From positions 9,114,001-9,178,000 of the forward strand of contig JAUCEF010000007.1 in the NCBI GenBank assembly GCA_033558025.1: a DNA stretch of 64,000 nt. Reading direction: 5' to 3'. This stretch comes from Phytophthora sp. 'mugwort'. Its lineage: Eukaryota; Oomycota; Peronosporomycetes; Peronosporales; Peronosporaceae. The notes under the pieces were generated by a model, which saw only the letters and a program-made list of their open reading frames with translations, did no database searches and was not told where the DNA came from. Of the stretch, positions 53,153-64,000 are shown one piece after another (the first letter of the stretch is position 1; every line of letters begins with the position of its first letter). The position numbers and the translations under genes were made by a program.

Positions 53153-54098
53153 TCACGGAACGGAGGGTCCTGCCGATTTGGCCGCGCCACTGCTTGGACG
53201 CGAGGGAAACCCGTCAGTGGAGGACTTCTGCAGCTTAAAGACTAGTGGCACAACGTAAGGGGATCCTTTATCGTCTGTCGCTGCAGTAACGCATTCAAAC
53301 AAGAGTAAGACATTCGTATCGTCTTTTAAATGAAAAAAGAGCTACTTACTGACAGCTACGGCAGTGTATACCGCTCTAGATTTCAGAATCGTATTCACTC
53401 GCGCCTCGCCAATCTCGTCCAGCTTGAGCCTAGCGCCATGGTCATCCGCAAGATCGACGACTGCTGTGCCCGCAACCAATTCTATAAGGAATGGAACGAA
53501 CGACCGCAGTGATCAGTAACGTCTCGAGCAGCTCCACCTCTAACATTATCGACCAAAAGGTGAGGTTACCTTTCGCTAACTTGGAAGCTGCGGCGACCAC
53601 TTCGAGCTGATTCTCAGTTGCAGTTTTCTTGGCAACGATCTCCGCCACATCGCCATCGATTGAATCTTTAGAGTCTGTGTGCATCATAGGCGTAATCGGC
53701 CGAGATGAAGAGGCTCCACTTGGTGGGCGCGAGCCTGCTCCTCCAGACTTTACTGAAGCTGCAGACCTGTCCGTCGCCAACGGTGTCGCTGTACTACGTG
53801 CCTGGACAGTTTGGAGTGCCTTACTGAGTGCGTCCAGATCAATGCCCAGCTGGATGTTCTTCTGTTTGCAAACATCTTCAATGTCTCTCGCGCAAATATT
53901 TTTGACGAAGCTCAGCAAGATCGCGCAGGACACGTTAGCATTGTAGACCTTGGGTGGTGTTATGTTATCTGCGCAAAGTCCAAATCCATAACGCAGATGT
54001 TAGCTGGTCTGCAACGTGTTCGTCCCCGCATAGGAAGAAAGCAACGTACCGAAACCATACTTCACCCAGAAGAAGGAGGCTTGTGTGGATGAAGACAT
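53153..54098 (-). CDS. Small four-exon protein resembling the CXorf65 family
   Basis: Exons 54098-54050, 53968-53570, 53481-53350 and 53280-53153 join in frame to 235 residues; introns 81, 88 and 69 bp. The start is M-S-S-S-T-Q-A-S-F-F-W-V-K-Y-G. A ubiquitin-like-looking N-terminal half ('VYNANVSCAILLSFVKNICA' then 'DIEDVCKQ') is split by a Ser/Pro/Gly-rich loop from a second half, 'VVDLADDHGARLKLDEIGEA' and 'LKSRAVYTAVAV'. The pattern (polymer of 'C.vv.LL..ik...........DL.d..G.l..L.......A...L..R..Y..v.v') is what I remember of CXorf65-type proteins. That assignment is inferred from memory. The C-terminus is Ser/Pro-rich. It converges with SOD. Confidence 0.65.
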
Positions 54099-55075
54099 GC
54101 CCAGCGATCAACGTGAACGCGGCTCTTCATATGATCGATTTAAGTTTAAGCTTAAATTTGTACGCCACTTTTTAAATTTAAATTTGCACTGCAAGTACTA
54201 ATTTAGAACTCACTGAGTTCAACTACCGTAATTATCTGGCCCAGTGCGACAACAGAGAGCATGAGAGAACATGAAGGTGACACCCCACGCTGAGCCTGTC
54301 GCAGAGGCTACGTACACAGTCAATAAAAAGGGCAACTTAATGAAACCAAGTATCTGTAATAAGTTTACCTAATTTTCCAAAACGGATGGCATCGCGGGGG
54401 GTTGCTTTGCTTCGCTGCCCTCCGCAAAGGCAGTCGCTGCGCTCCTGCGACGAAAAGATTCGAAGTTCGGTCCGCTACAGTGCTCGGCTCGCTGGATTGC
54501 TCGACGCGGGGCCGCCTTCGCAAATACCGCGCGGGTTACGCTACGACTACGCGACCTCGCAGCCGCTCACCTCCGATTATATCTTTCACCCCTCTCAAAA
54601 AACTGTGTTACGAAGCTACTCTCCTGTGCCTGGTTTTGGCAGAGTGGACTTTTACCTGTCTGTACACATCTTTTATAAAGCAACTGAAGAAAGTATGTGC
54701 ATTATCTTCGTCTTCGTCTACAATGGTGACCTCTGGTATTGTCTTGATTCCATCATTTTGTGAACTGGCCTAGTCTACGACTGTTCAAGCGAGGCTAATT
54801 GTGAACTAGAACGTTTAAGCTAACTATAGAGCCCCTACACGGCGCAAACGGTGAAGTATTCCGACCACAGGGTCGTTTTTGTGAAGAGTTACAATTCTTG
54901 GCACATTGTTCAATGTCGAGTACAGTAACGGACGTAGATATGTCGCACAAAATGAGACGCAGAGCTGGTAGCACAACAAACCGAACGGGACGGATGTCAT
55001 CCAGTAAATTATTTAAAAAATACGAGGTTTTTATTGACTTGACTGACCAGGAAACGGTGTCGCACTGGGCCCGAA
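54099..55075. other. Gene-poor stretch left of the inverted repeat
   Basis: About 1 kb. An AT-rich palindromic patch lies near 54140-54185 and a CG-rich block at 54385-54590 that looks repeat-like ('GCTTCGCTGCCCTCCGCAAA'). No protein or RNA is recognised. Confidence 0.4.
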
Positions 55076-55142
55076 ACCACATCCATGCACTTACCGCAAT
55101 TATCGGTCGGCCCGATAATTGCGGTAAGTGCATGGATGTGGT
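55076..55142. repeat. Perfect 31-bp inverted repeat with 5-base loop
   Basis: Left arm 55076-55106 and right arm 55112-55142 are exact reverse complements around the loop TCGGC. The arm begins ACCACATCCATGCACTTACC. Transcribed, it would fold into a 31-bp stem. It ends 25 bp before the left terminal repeat of the pogo-like element. Confidence 0.95.
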
Positions 55143-55167
55143 AGCGAGTGTCAATTAATGGAAGATA

Positions 55168-57152
55168 CCGTATCGCTAATGTCATATCCAGCGGCCAAAT
55201 TCAAAATGATGTGGGCGAACAATTTTCCTGTCATAAGCAATAAACATAGTCCTAACTGCTTTATAGGGTAACCTCGCATATGGTAAACATAGAATGTGAC
55301 ACCTTTGCGGGACAAAGGTCAAACTGAAGTGAAACACGATGCCACCATCGAATACAGGGGGGGGGGTTACCCCGAGAACCTCCCAGCAGCAAAGTAATTT
55401 CACCGATGTCCTGCATGTCAATCTTTCATCCATGCGCATACGCACACACACGCATATAAGGAGGCTTTAAAAATTTGAAGTCAACTAAACGTCAGCGTAT
55501 TCAATGTTGTTAACAACTCGATCAACGTAATCCTGTTCCTCCGACACTTCTCCCACATGCTCATCTAGTAGTCCTAGCTTGTCGAAACGGCCGACAATTT
55601 GGTCATCTGGATTTTTGCCTTGTTTTCGTCGTCTTCGTTACTCTCTCTTAGGACTCCCTTGAACCCGCTGGCAATCGTATCTGCTGTCACATCGTCCCGC
55701 GCCTCAGTAATCTACTCGACCACATCGATCCGTGTAAGAGCTACCATCTTGAACGCGACCGCTTTATGTATTGCCGCCTGATGCTTATCCATCTGCAGCT
55801 CCAGGTACGCAATCCACCGTTCGCGGAGATGCAGCTTGAGAGGGCGATTCCAGGCAGCATCAGCGGGCTGGCAGATACGGCGCATCCAGCGGGAGCACGA
55901 ATCAGCTCTACGTTGAGCTCCTTGGCGCACGCGAGAACTGAGTCGGTCCAATGTCCACTAAACGCATCGAGTAGCAGCAGCACCGAAGTCTCCACATCGA
56001 GTCTCGAGCCTAAGTTGAACCATAAGAAGTCAATAGTTAGCCCCTCATTCCACCACCCGCTACTGTTACCTTATATCACCACATTGTGTTGCGCTTGGAG
56101 AGGCTTCAGCTTCCCCCCACAACTGCCGCCCAATTCCATGGCGCTTTCGGTCGTTATCCGCGCGCGTTGATGTCACTTTCGCTGTCTTTACCTTGACGAC
56201 CAGATACGGCGGGTACTTGCGGCCCAGCGAGTCTCCCAACAGCATGCACGTAAGTCGCTCCTTGTCCTTACCAGTCGACCGCACCCAAACCGTTCGTGCA
56301 CCTTTCGTCGCGATGGTGGACTTGGGGAGATACTCGAAAAACACGGGGGTCTGGTCAGCATTGTAAGCGACATCGACACCAAGCTCTGCCAGCTTCTGCT
56401 TAACCTGAACATTGAAGGCATGGAGAGCGGCCTCAGCGTCCGCAGGCTTGATCTTTCCCTCCCGGGTTTAGCGCGAAAAGTCAGATGGTGCCTCCGTAGA
56501 AATCCTGCTGCCCAGCCATGTGACGCAGCAATCACTTTTCTGGAATGCCAATGTCATGGGCCTCCGCAATCGTTTTGCGGTGCAGCATAAGATTTGAGAT
56601 AGGGAGCCCCTGGGAGCGGCACGCATTAATTCACTTGACAATGTGCACCTCAGCATCGTGAGTCAGAGTTGTACCCATTCCACGCAATCGCACCTTTCGA
56701 AGCTGTGAGGTCGCAGTCGAGCTACAGAGTTCTGTCAGCTTGTCCTTATGCTTGCGCCATATGTAGACACTTGTCCGCTTCGTTTTCAGCTGCGTTTCCG
56801 TCAGGTCCTTGTAGAACTCACTTAGTGTCATCTCCATGCTGTGGGTCTCAAAGTAGCGAACTACATCGAGCCTAAATTGGTGGGTTGGCACTGACCGCTT
56901 GTATGTGCGTGGTCGCCGGCCGCCGTTTTCAGTGTGTTTGGGTCTCCTCTTGCCCATTGAGTAGTGAGCGCAGAGTTACTTGATGAGCAAGTGTTTGCAA
57001 TTCTTGTCCAACGAAAGTGCCCTAGTTTGCTGACCACCAATTTGGTATCGGATATGACAGTTTTTCTTATGTGCAACCTTCCACTCTATTCTGATTGGCT
57101 TAATATAATGATAGGATATGACAATTTGCTGGATATGACATTTGCGATACGA
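55168..57152 (-). mobile_element. pogo/Tigger-like DNA transposon with terminal inverted repeats
   Basis: About 1985 bp. The left end at 55168-55192 and the right end at 57128-57152 (inverted) agree over 25 bases with two differences (shared core GTATCGC.AATGTCATATCC). TA lies directly outside both ends (55166-55167 and 57153-57154), the normal target duplication of this superfamily. It encodes one transposase on the minus strand. At the right end GGATATGACA recurs three times (about 57053, 57113 and 57130), possible transposase-binding sites. Confidence 0.85.
55485..56957 (-). pseudogene. pogo-like DDE transposase, frameshifted
   Basis: From ATG 56957 the N-terminus 'RRPRTYKRSVPTHQFRLDVV' starts a DNA-binding region. 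Next come 'ASHGWAAGFLRRHHLTFRAK' (CENP-B-like HTH), 'YNADQTPVFFEYLP' with the first catalytic Asp, 'LLLLDAFSGHW' with the second, and a C-terminal 'FDKLGLLDEHVGEVSEE' before TAG at 55485. At least three frame changes and one stop (after 'EVHIVK') interrupt it, so the protein is not made in one piece. Order and motifs fit pogo/Tigger (DDE_1). Confidence 0.85.
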
Positions 57153-57154
57153 TA

Positions 57155-57586
57155 TCAGGATTGTAAGCTGCCGCGGAAATCACATACCCGAAACCGCATG
57201 CGATTTTGAGGCAATTGGCATGACAATTCGAAATCACCCACCCCCAGAGGTAGGCGATTTTACGAAACTGCACATGGAATTTGCCCAACGCCAAACATAT
57301 CCCATAGGCAAACTGCAACGGCAACCTTCCGGGAGAAGAAGCTTCCCTGACGCCATCATTGCTGCAACGCTGGTACTATCGCTATCTGACTGTGACCACC
57401 AAATCCACTACGCTGTACAGATACCGCCACTCACAGCTGAGTTTGCTCTCGCAGTAATCTAATATTAGAAACGCCCTTGCAGAGGAATTGGCCTGCGGCA
57501 TAGAGTCAGGAGAGGACTTGGTCTTGAATAGGTAAGTTGGAAAATAATGGACGATGGGGAAAGCTAAAAAAAACGAACAACAGCTC
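57155..57586. other. Spacer between pogo-like element and copia relic
   Basis: About 430 bp without recognised genes; it presumably holds degraded 3' sequence of the copia element. Confidence 0.4.
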
Positions 57587-59118
57587 CTACGAACTGCTGC
57601 TCTCACACATGTAGCAAAGGAGCCCCACTACCCGGTCGGGCAGTACTGCACGCGCAAGTCTCCGTTTGCGACCTTCTCCATAAAGCCAGCAATACTTCGG
57701 GTCAATATGACGCGATCGCTGAGCCCTTGCTCTCCGCCAGGTCTGCGCGCCTTGATTGTTTTCAATTACGACAATTTCTTCGCCTGGTATTTCAATGTCC
57801 TTCAATACCATCGTGGGCCCGATACATTCCTGAACTACTGCTGCCATGGTGCCGTACACTGCTTCAGTAAAAGAAAACGTCACCATTGTCTGCTTCTTCG
57901 TCGAGCCCTCCCCCCCCTCAAACCAGATTGCCGTTGTAATAGGTAGCGTATCCAACCGACTTCCGTTCTCTTAACAGCAAATGCAGCGTCACAGTAGACC
58001 ACAAAGTCGTTACGAATGATGTCCTTGTTTCCGCCGAGCACTAGTCCGTGGGCGCATGTACCGAAAGGCGCGGTCGGCACTATTCTTCACAGCTGCCGTC
58101 GGCGTCTCGTTTCTTGCGCAAGTAACCGAACTGCCATTGACAAGTCAGGTCTGGTTGGCATCGACAGTTACAGCAGAGCACCAAGTGCCGGACGAGGCTT
58201 CAAGTCGCTCAATACCTGCACTTCGAATAGCTGGTTCCTGTAATGCTCTTCTATTGGCGTTGCAGCTGGGCGGCTCTTGTCCATTGCGAACGTTTCAAGA
58301 ATGGTGGACGCGTACTGTAGTGGTTGGCTCGTACTTCATCACCAGCTTCAGACCACTGCAATTCATACCCGCAAGAAAATTCACATCATATACGTTTTTC
58401 ACAAGGAGCTGGAGTGATGCCAGTACATCGTCGCTCACTCCAAATATGAGCATGTCGTCGACGTAGATGAGCACTACCATTAAGTAGGCGCTGTCAATCT
58501 TCACGAACAAGCAGGTGTCAGCTTTGCCTTATGCGAACCCACAGCTGCGCACAAAACTGTCAGGTCCTCGTACCATGCTCTCGAGGCATGCTTGAGATCA
58601 TACAAGGCACGATGAAGGAGCCACACGTTTTCATAAGCGTTTTCGTAGCCCTTCACTGGTTCCAAGTAGATCTGCTCCCACAGCTCCAGGTCAAGAATTC
58701 AATTTTGATATCCAACTGCAGACGTTTCATTCGTCGTTGCAGAATGACTGCCAGGAGGCGGCAAATAACTCCCCATTTCCGAACGTCATCATTGAAATCT
58801 CTTACAACAACGAATGCCTTCTGAGTCTTCGTGCCAAACGCCAGCGTTGATGGACCCGCATGGTCTTCTGTTCAAGTGGCCATCGGGATTTAAATTGACG
58901 CGGGACGGGTCACTTCGCGTCGAGTTGCTATCTTGCACTAACGTGGTCAGCCGATTCAAGAAGGGGAATTTAGACTTGATCGTAATCGCCCACTTCCGTT
59001 GACGATTACGTTTCCACTTGGAGCTATTTACGTTGGTGCTGCTTGACACCAGCTTTGGACGGTCTCGAAACAACCAGATTTCAATTGACTTGATTTCCTT
59101 GCGACCAGATATTAACAC
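57587..59118 (-). mobile_element. Ty1/copia retrotransposon polymerase relic
   Basis: Minus-strand fragments in correct order: 'GVWHEDSEGIRCC' near 58830, 'LHRALYDLKHASRAWYED' near 58590 (copia RT), 'LIYVDDMLIFGVSDD' at about 58460 (Y-V-D-D active site), and RNase H pieces 'DFVVYCDAAFAVK', 'KKQTMVTFSFTEAVYGTMAA' and 'NNQGAQT' at 58000-57750. Many stops and shifts. No LTR pair is identified. Confidence 0.75.
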
Positions 59119-60240
59119 CCGCGCTCAAATCGAACTCGCCGGTTGAGGGGCAACAACTTAAGCCTCTGTTACATATGTGTGCCGACAACTAGCGTATTCG
59201 CTATAACCCTTCAACACATTAATAAAAGTTATCGTAGCGTTTTAACACTTCTAATCTACTTGAATCTAACATCTGGCGAGCCCTCATCATCAGGCCCTAG
59301 GGTGGCTGAGCCAGGGAAAGAAGAAGTTAACCCTTTCGCGAGCCACCTACATTTTGTATAGTATGCATATTCAAGTGATTTCATTCTGCATTTTTCGCCC
59401 TTTAAGGAATTCATTGTACTACCTGTGGGTGTATCCATTTCCTCGAAGATTGCAAGTTAAAGCCAACAATCCCTTAGGACCCGCGTACGCCGAAGATAGA
59501 AGCCCTTAAACCTTAATGCGACCTTTAACTTGAAGGTCGCATTTTTAAGAATTTCACGGTACTTTGTGCGATCGAAGTGAATTGGTTAGTATTCAAAAAT
59601 ACTTGCACGACTAGTTGAACCAAGCGTTTATTGGCGAAAACAAAAACGAACTATGTACCTCTGTCGTAAGCTACCGAGCTAAAAATTATTTTTGGCGTAA
59701 GCTTACCGCAAGACGTGGCTTCAGGTGTCGCGAGAAAAAAAAGAGACACAGCTGCCCGCGACATCAAGGATGGCGCGAACGCTGCTGGTATTCGATCCGC
59801 CGCAAGTATAGCTGGAGACTACGACGGTGATTTCTAGGATGGTGGTGGTGGTGGCGGGAGGTACGAATCTATTATAATGTCCCACCCAGTAGCTATGAAT
59901 AGCCAACGTTGCAGCAAGGCCAAAGTCCGATGAGATTCGCGTGGACACGGATCATGAAATGCGCGCCAAACTTTGGCTCCTATCGATGGTCTCGTATTGA
60001 TAAAAGCTTGCACCCGAGACATGCATCTTTGTATGCGCGCGCCAAATTTTAGCATCGTCTGAAGCTCTGAAAATTAATATCCTAGAATTTAGGATGATGA
60101 TCCAGTTCGATACAAAGTACTACATGTATGGCATATGAACCTTTGTATTCAAATCACGATGTAACGATGCATGCTGGCCTTCAATTCCCCCCTCCCATAA
60201 TAAATCAGTCATCACTGCAGCAAAAGTGCTGGAAGTGACG
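59119..60240. other. Gene-free stretch with a hairpin and microsatellite
   Basis: About 1.1 kb without recognisable genes. It contains an 11-bp inverted repeat at 59515-59543 and a GGTGGT repeat at 59838-59856. Probably transposon debris. Confidence 0.4.
59515..59543. repeat. 11-bp inverted repeat (hairpin)
   Basis: AATGCGACCTT (59515-59525) and AAGGTCGCATT (59533-59543) are exact inverse copies separated by seven bases. Confidence 0.8.
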
Positions 60241-60247
60241 GCGGCGG

Positions 60248-61935
60248 ATGGCGAAGAGGAATGCTGATGGCGACTTCACAGCCGCTAGGATACGTAGGCG
60301 CTGTTCATCCGCTAGCGAAGGCGGTGCTACGCTAACTGGAAGCATATTCGGCGGCGTTTTGCAATTCCGACATGCCTGGCAAACCTTGCGCAACACCGGC
60401 CGGACTTCAAAGCCCCCTCCCCGCGGTCAGAGCTTACCGATACATCCGGCCAGGCGGCAATCCACGGGGCGTCGAGGGAGAGGACTTCCTGCTGGGTGAA
60501 GATGATGTTATGCGCTTCGTTGAGACGCAAGGTACGAGCTGCGTCGTGTTCGTAACAGGAAAAATATGCCTAACAAAGATATTGCGTGCTGTTTGTGTGT
60601 TACGCAGAAGCTGAGGCAGCTGCGGTCAGCGCAAGTAACGTGGGCGAGAGCTCACACGCGGACGGTGTCGTAGATGTGGTGCTGGTGCAAGGTTCGTACT
60701 GCATGGTTTGCGTAGTGTGTGATCGGTGGTTCACAGTGTTGGGGGTTGCGGCTGCGTTGTATAGCGAACCAACGTCAAATTGGTGCTCGCGAAGATGGTA
60801 GTGGACGCCAATGGTGGCGCTGGTCTCGATAGAGAGCGTCGTGGTGGGGACCGGGGCCGCGGAGTTGCGGCACTAGCAACAGTCAGCGCTGGCGGGTGAG
60901 AACCTGCGAACAGGCAGTACGTGCTGACCGTCCTGGTTCCTACTAGTTTGCGTTTACTAATTGGCTTTGATCGATGCTCCAGGGATGCTATCACCAACAG
61001 CGAGCGGAGGATTTGTGTCTCTTCAAACCTTGACACCCCGCGACCCCTCCTGTTTTTTTTCTTGAGGTGTTCATCGACAACATTGTGGCCTACGTTCCAG
61101 CGAGTGGATGAAGATCAATGTTTACCGCACTGTAGGAACAGCATATATCGCTGGAAGAGAGTGCCGCCGAGCCAATAGAACAAGCTCCAGGTCCAGTGGC
61201 TAGATAGTCTGTACCAAAGGCTTAGCGTCGAGAACTTAAGCATGGGCACTATCCAGATGGGTATCGATAACTACAGAGCTTTGACGAAGGCAAAAGACAG
61301 CCACGACTGGCAGGAAGTGGTGGAGTGCGAGGCGTCTGAGCGTATCGAGATTGATGACACGTCCGATCTTGTGGAACCCGAGTCGTGCGAGGCCTACGAT
61401 CCCATGGAAGTACTCCCAACGAACCTGGCAGAAGTTAAGCCTGTCAAAAGCATGCGCTTCAATCCATCTTCATCCACACCTACCCCGCAAGATCTGTTTA
61501 ATCATGGAAACGGCTCGATGTCGACATACCTTTGCACCGAGTATAGGCACGTGTTCGAGCATTCCGCGAGGTACGTTTGGCGCCAGGCAGTTACTATACG
61601 AAACAAACTTGTACGCTGTCACGTATGGCATCAAAGTCTCGAAACCTTTCACGATGCTCGAGTTGATGACATTTTGGGAATCATGTTCTACATGACTCTG
61701 AACGTCAAGGGTGAGTACGCGAATTACTGGGGCCACAGCCCGAAGACGTCATATTTGGTGGAATACGACTTCGCGTGATGGAATTATGACTTTAAACCGG
61801 TTCAAGCTACTCCGACCGTGTCTAATTTTCAACACGTCCCCCACAAATCTGGCCAAAGACGCGGCAGCTAGAATTAGACAGCAACACCATCTTCGCCGTC
61901 GGCATGCTCCTCGTCGAGCAGCACGTCGGTATTGA
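60248..61935 (+). pseudogene. piggyBac-like transposase relic, N-terminal part
   Basis: Pieces can be spliced: 'YRYIRPGGNPRGVEGEDFLL' (about 60440) runs by a GT-AG intron into 'EAEAAAVSASNVGESSHADG' (60608-60690). A longer frame from 61242 carries 'HDARVDDILGIMFYMTLNVK' and 'GEYANYWGHSPKTS', the piggyBac core entry (I-x-x-x-x-x-x-M-G-L..., Y-W). A stop and frame change at 61778 is followed in another frame by 'GIMTLNRFKLLRPCLIFNTS', typical of piggyBac (M-x-x-x-R-F-x-x-L-x-x-x-L-x-F). The catalytic region is missing. It is a dead, partly exon-structured copy. Confidence 0.65.
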
Positions 61936-62490
61936 CCGCGTGCGCGATCTCGGCCACGCCACGAACGCTTACATCATCAGCTGCAGCTCCACGGCGGCCA
62001 CGTGCGTTTCCACAGCCAGAATTGTCAGCAGCAGAGTCATCTTGGCGCCTGCCACCACATTCATCAGCACAAGCGCCATCTTCACAGTTGATCACCACAC
62101 ACACGCAGCCACTACATAATAGACATGTAAATCGCCGCTCAAACGCAATTCAAACGGTGCAGCACAGACGTTGCATGTGGGCGTCACGTCCCGTCGTCCA
62201 CCACCGAGCTATCGCCCTCGCCAACGGTGTTGGCCGCAGCAGTGGCGGCGACAGCAGCATGCCTCCGCGAGAAGCTTCGCTCCCACAGCTAGGGGTGGCT
62301 TGATATCGTTCTTTGTAGATCTGGACACGACCACAAACAGTGAGGGCTGAAAAATCGATGGCGATGCTCTCTATCGACATCCTCTCACTAGCTATCTCGA
62401 TCTGTCGTGCAGCAGCCGGCTTTGCAGGGTTGGCTAATGCGACTTGAACCCTGTCGAATGTTGCCGTTGTCACTGAAGACTTTGTTCGCA
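61936..62490. other. Spacer between two opposed piggyBac-like relics
   Basis: About 550 bp, with Ala/Arg-rich low-complexity frames and no identifiable feature. Confidence 0.35.
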
Positions 62491-62745
62491 GAGTAAAACT
62501 ATGGAACTATTGCCAGCACGTCGAAGTCGTAGTCTGGCAGCACCACAGTTTGGGGCTCCGTGGTGAACTCCTTGGCATAGACACACACAATGGGAGTGGC
62601 AGTAGTTGGTAACCTTCGTAGGGGACTTCCCCACCCACCTGCAAATATTACACCTCCTCCGCTTTCCGTTCGTGTCTGTTTGTATCTGTCTCGACGATAC
62701 GGAGGTGCATCTGGACACTGGTTTGGCCATTTGACCACAGGTCGA

Positions 62746-63865
62746 TCAAGACAATATGATTTCCTCACTAACATCAGCACCGGCCGGTATACTTCTGCCG
62801 TAGAACATGCGGCTCTCACTCGGGGCATGCGCCCAATGCCCACTAATATGCTCGCCGACCGGTTCGGTCATAAATACGCGGTGGGGGTCCCGTGATGATG
62901 GCTCAGGTGTTGCTAGACACATAGGCAAATTGGCGTTTGACCGTCCGAGTTCTATAAGCGCGAGGGCAAGTTGCTTATGCCAGCGCTTGTAGCTGTGGCC
63001 ATCCGCAATTGAGAAGTCCCCGCGAATCTGGTCAGCCAGCTGACTACTTGCATGTTTTGGTTGTACTCCATAACATAGCTAGACGCTCGGAAATCTCGTG
63101 ATATGTTTCCTATCGTCCGACTTACACGACAGTACCGCTGATGCATCCGCATTGGACACCATGTTCACGATATTGCCGTCACAACACGAAGCGACTACCA
63201 TAAATATTTCCACAAAAACAATATTCCTATTTTAATGCTGCGCTCTGCTCTACCAACACCGGCTGACGCATGTCACATCGGGAGCATTTGTCGTCCTTGC
63301 TCAGTATAGTATGACCGGGGAAGTGTTTGCTCTTATTGCGAATGGTTCCTCGCCCAACAAGCCTTTCACACGTAGAGCTCGAGCACTTGAATGGACCCAT
63401 AGTAGTTATCCGTGTTCACCACGCGTCTGGACCCCAAGAGTGGCCGAACCACTTCTAGTACATGTTGTCGGATTTGTACGCCTTTGCCACCTCCTCGCTT
63501 AGCGCCAGGGCCTCCTCAGTCCCGACAACACCGTCCAAACGACCCTCGTTATCGCTGCGGTTGCAGTGCAGTTTATAATCGAGAGAGATTTATGTAGACG
63601 AGCAATATAACATGTACAGCCTGAAGTGATACTTCCCGATTGGTTTGGTCGAATTAAACACGATCATATGTCGGCTTTGGCGTGTTGGACAAGCTGCATT
63701 TGCCTCGTCGACAGCAACGTTCCTCTCGGCGACAACGTACTTATCCCCCGTTGCCTTCAGCAAGTTAAGCAGGACGCCACGGGAACCGGTGTACAGGCCG
63801 GTACCAAAACCACCGTTCTTCGCGGCGCTGAGGCCCCTGAAGCTGAGGGACCTGAAGATCGCCAT
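62746..63865 (-). pseudogene. piggyBac-like transposase relic, catalytic part
   Basis: The minus strand carries 'KYVVAERNVAVDEANAACPT' and 'HMIVFNSTKPIGKYHFRLYM' (first catalytic Asp in V-D-E, then K-P-x-G-K). 'RVVNTDNYYGSIQVLELY' (second Asp, D-N-Y-Y) and, after a frame change, 'RGTIRNKSKHFPG' follow near 63480-63340. A further frame at about 62930-62750 could be the C-terminus. Several stops intervene. It is complementary in coverage to the plus-strand relic at 60.2-61.9 kb but lies in the opposite orientation. The N-terminal end may lie beyond the window. Confidence 0.7.
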
Positions 63866-64000
63866 CGAGAACTTCGATGGAATGGAGGTATTCTCGGATT
63901 AGGATTTGGTACATAGGGGAAGCGGTTCCTGCAGCAGATTAGAATCGCCGAGGAACTCAGCGGGTGCATGTGAGCCGAGGATTTAAGCTTGATGGCCTCA

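Noticed and set aside
54386..54773. Two overlapping frames of about 125 codons
   Set aside because: CG-rich repeat-like DNA with no domain, no splice partners and both frames equally open.
57043..57140. Three GGATATGACA copies as a CRISPR-like array
   Set aside because: Irregular spacing, only ten bases each, eukaryotic context, and they coincide with the pogo-like subterminal region.

Overview
The window looks like nuclear DNA of an oomycete, most likely a Phytophthora-type genome. The genes are compact and often intron-poor. Introns are short (about 60-90 bp, GT-AG). Several gene starts carry initiator-like motifs of the oomycete core-promoter type. Flagellar genes (RSPH14) sit beside double-domain membrane kinases, and chromovirus, copia, pogo and piggyBac relics lie between gene islands. 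Exon structures were worked out by hand from frame continuity and splice sites; no search was run.

Left gene island (1-29.1 kb): the 3' part of a U1-70K gene; a huge secreted PA14/filamin-repeat protein (-); fibrillarin (+); RSPH14 armadillo protein (+); a short hAT transposase relic; DDX52/Rok1 DEAD-box helicase (+); TATA-binding protein (-); a Q-rich KIX-domain coactivator (+); an EF-hand protein (-) sharing a 107-bp divergent promoter with ADAT3 (+); a multi-membrane-span protein with two kinase domains (-); the MTG1-type GTPase (-); and a BK-like potassium channel (-). Three to four of these act in RNA processing: U1-70K, fibrillarin, Rok1, and NAF1 further right.

Transposon-disrupted region (29.3-40 kb): two related, broken copies of a large multi-membrane-span gene of unknown function lie head to tail on the minus strand. 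The left copy is split by a 5.7-kb Ty3/gypsy chromovirus with 274-bp LTRs and a 4-5 bp target duplication. The right copy preserves the uninterrupted sequence of the insertion site.

Second gene island (40.3-54.1 kb): a tandem pair of LRRC40-like leucine-rich-repeat genes (+), a secreted single-pass membrane protein of unknown function (-), a ten-exon UPF0183/PHAF1 homologue (+), NAF1 (-), Fe/Mn superoxide dismutase (+), and a small four-exon gene resembling the CXorf65 family (-).

Right end (54.1-64 kb): a transposon graveyard. It holds a perfect 31-bp inverted repeat, a nearly complete pogo-like element with terminal inverted repeats and TA flanks, degenerate copia polymerase, and two piggyBac-like relics in opposite orientation. 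I see no intact host gene there and no tRNA, rRNA or CRISPR array anywhere in the window.
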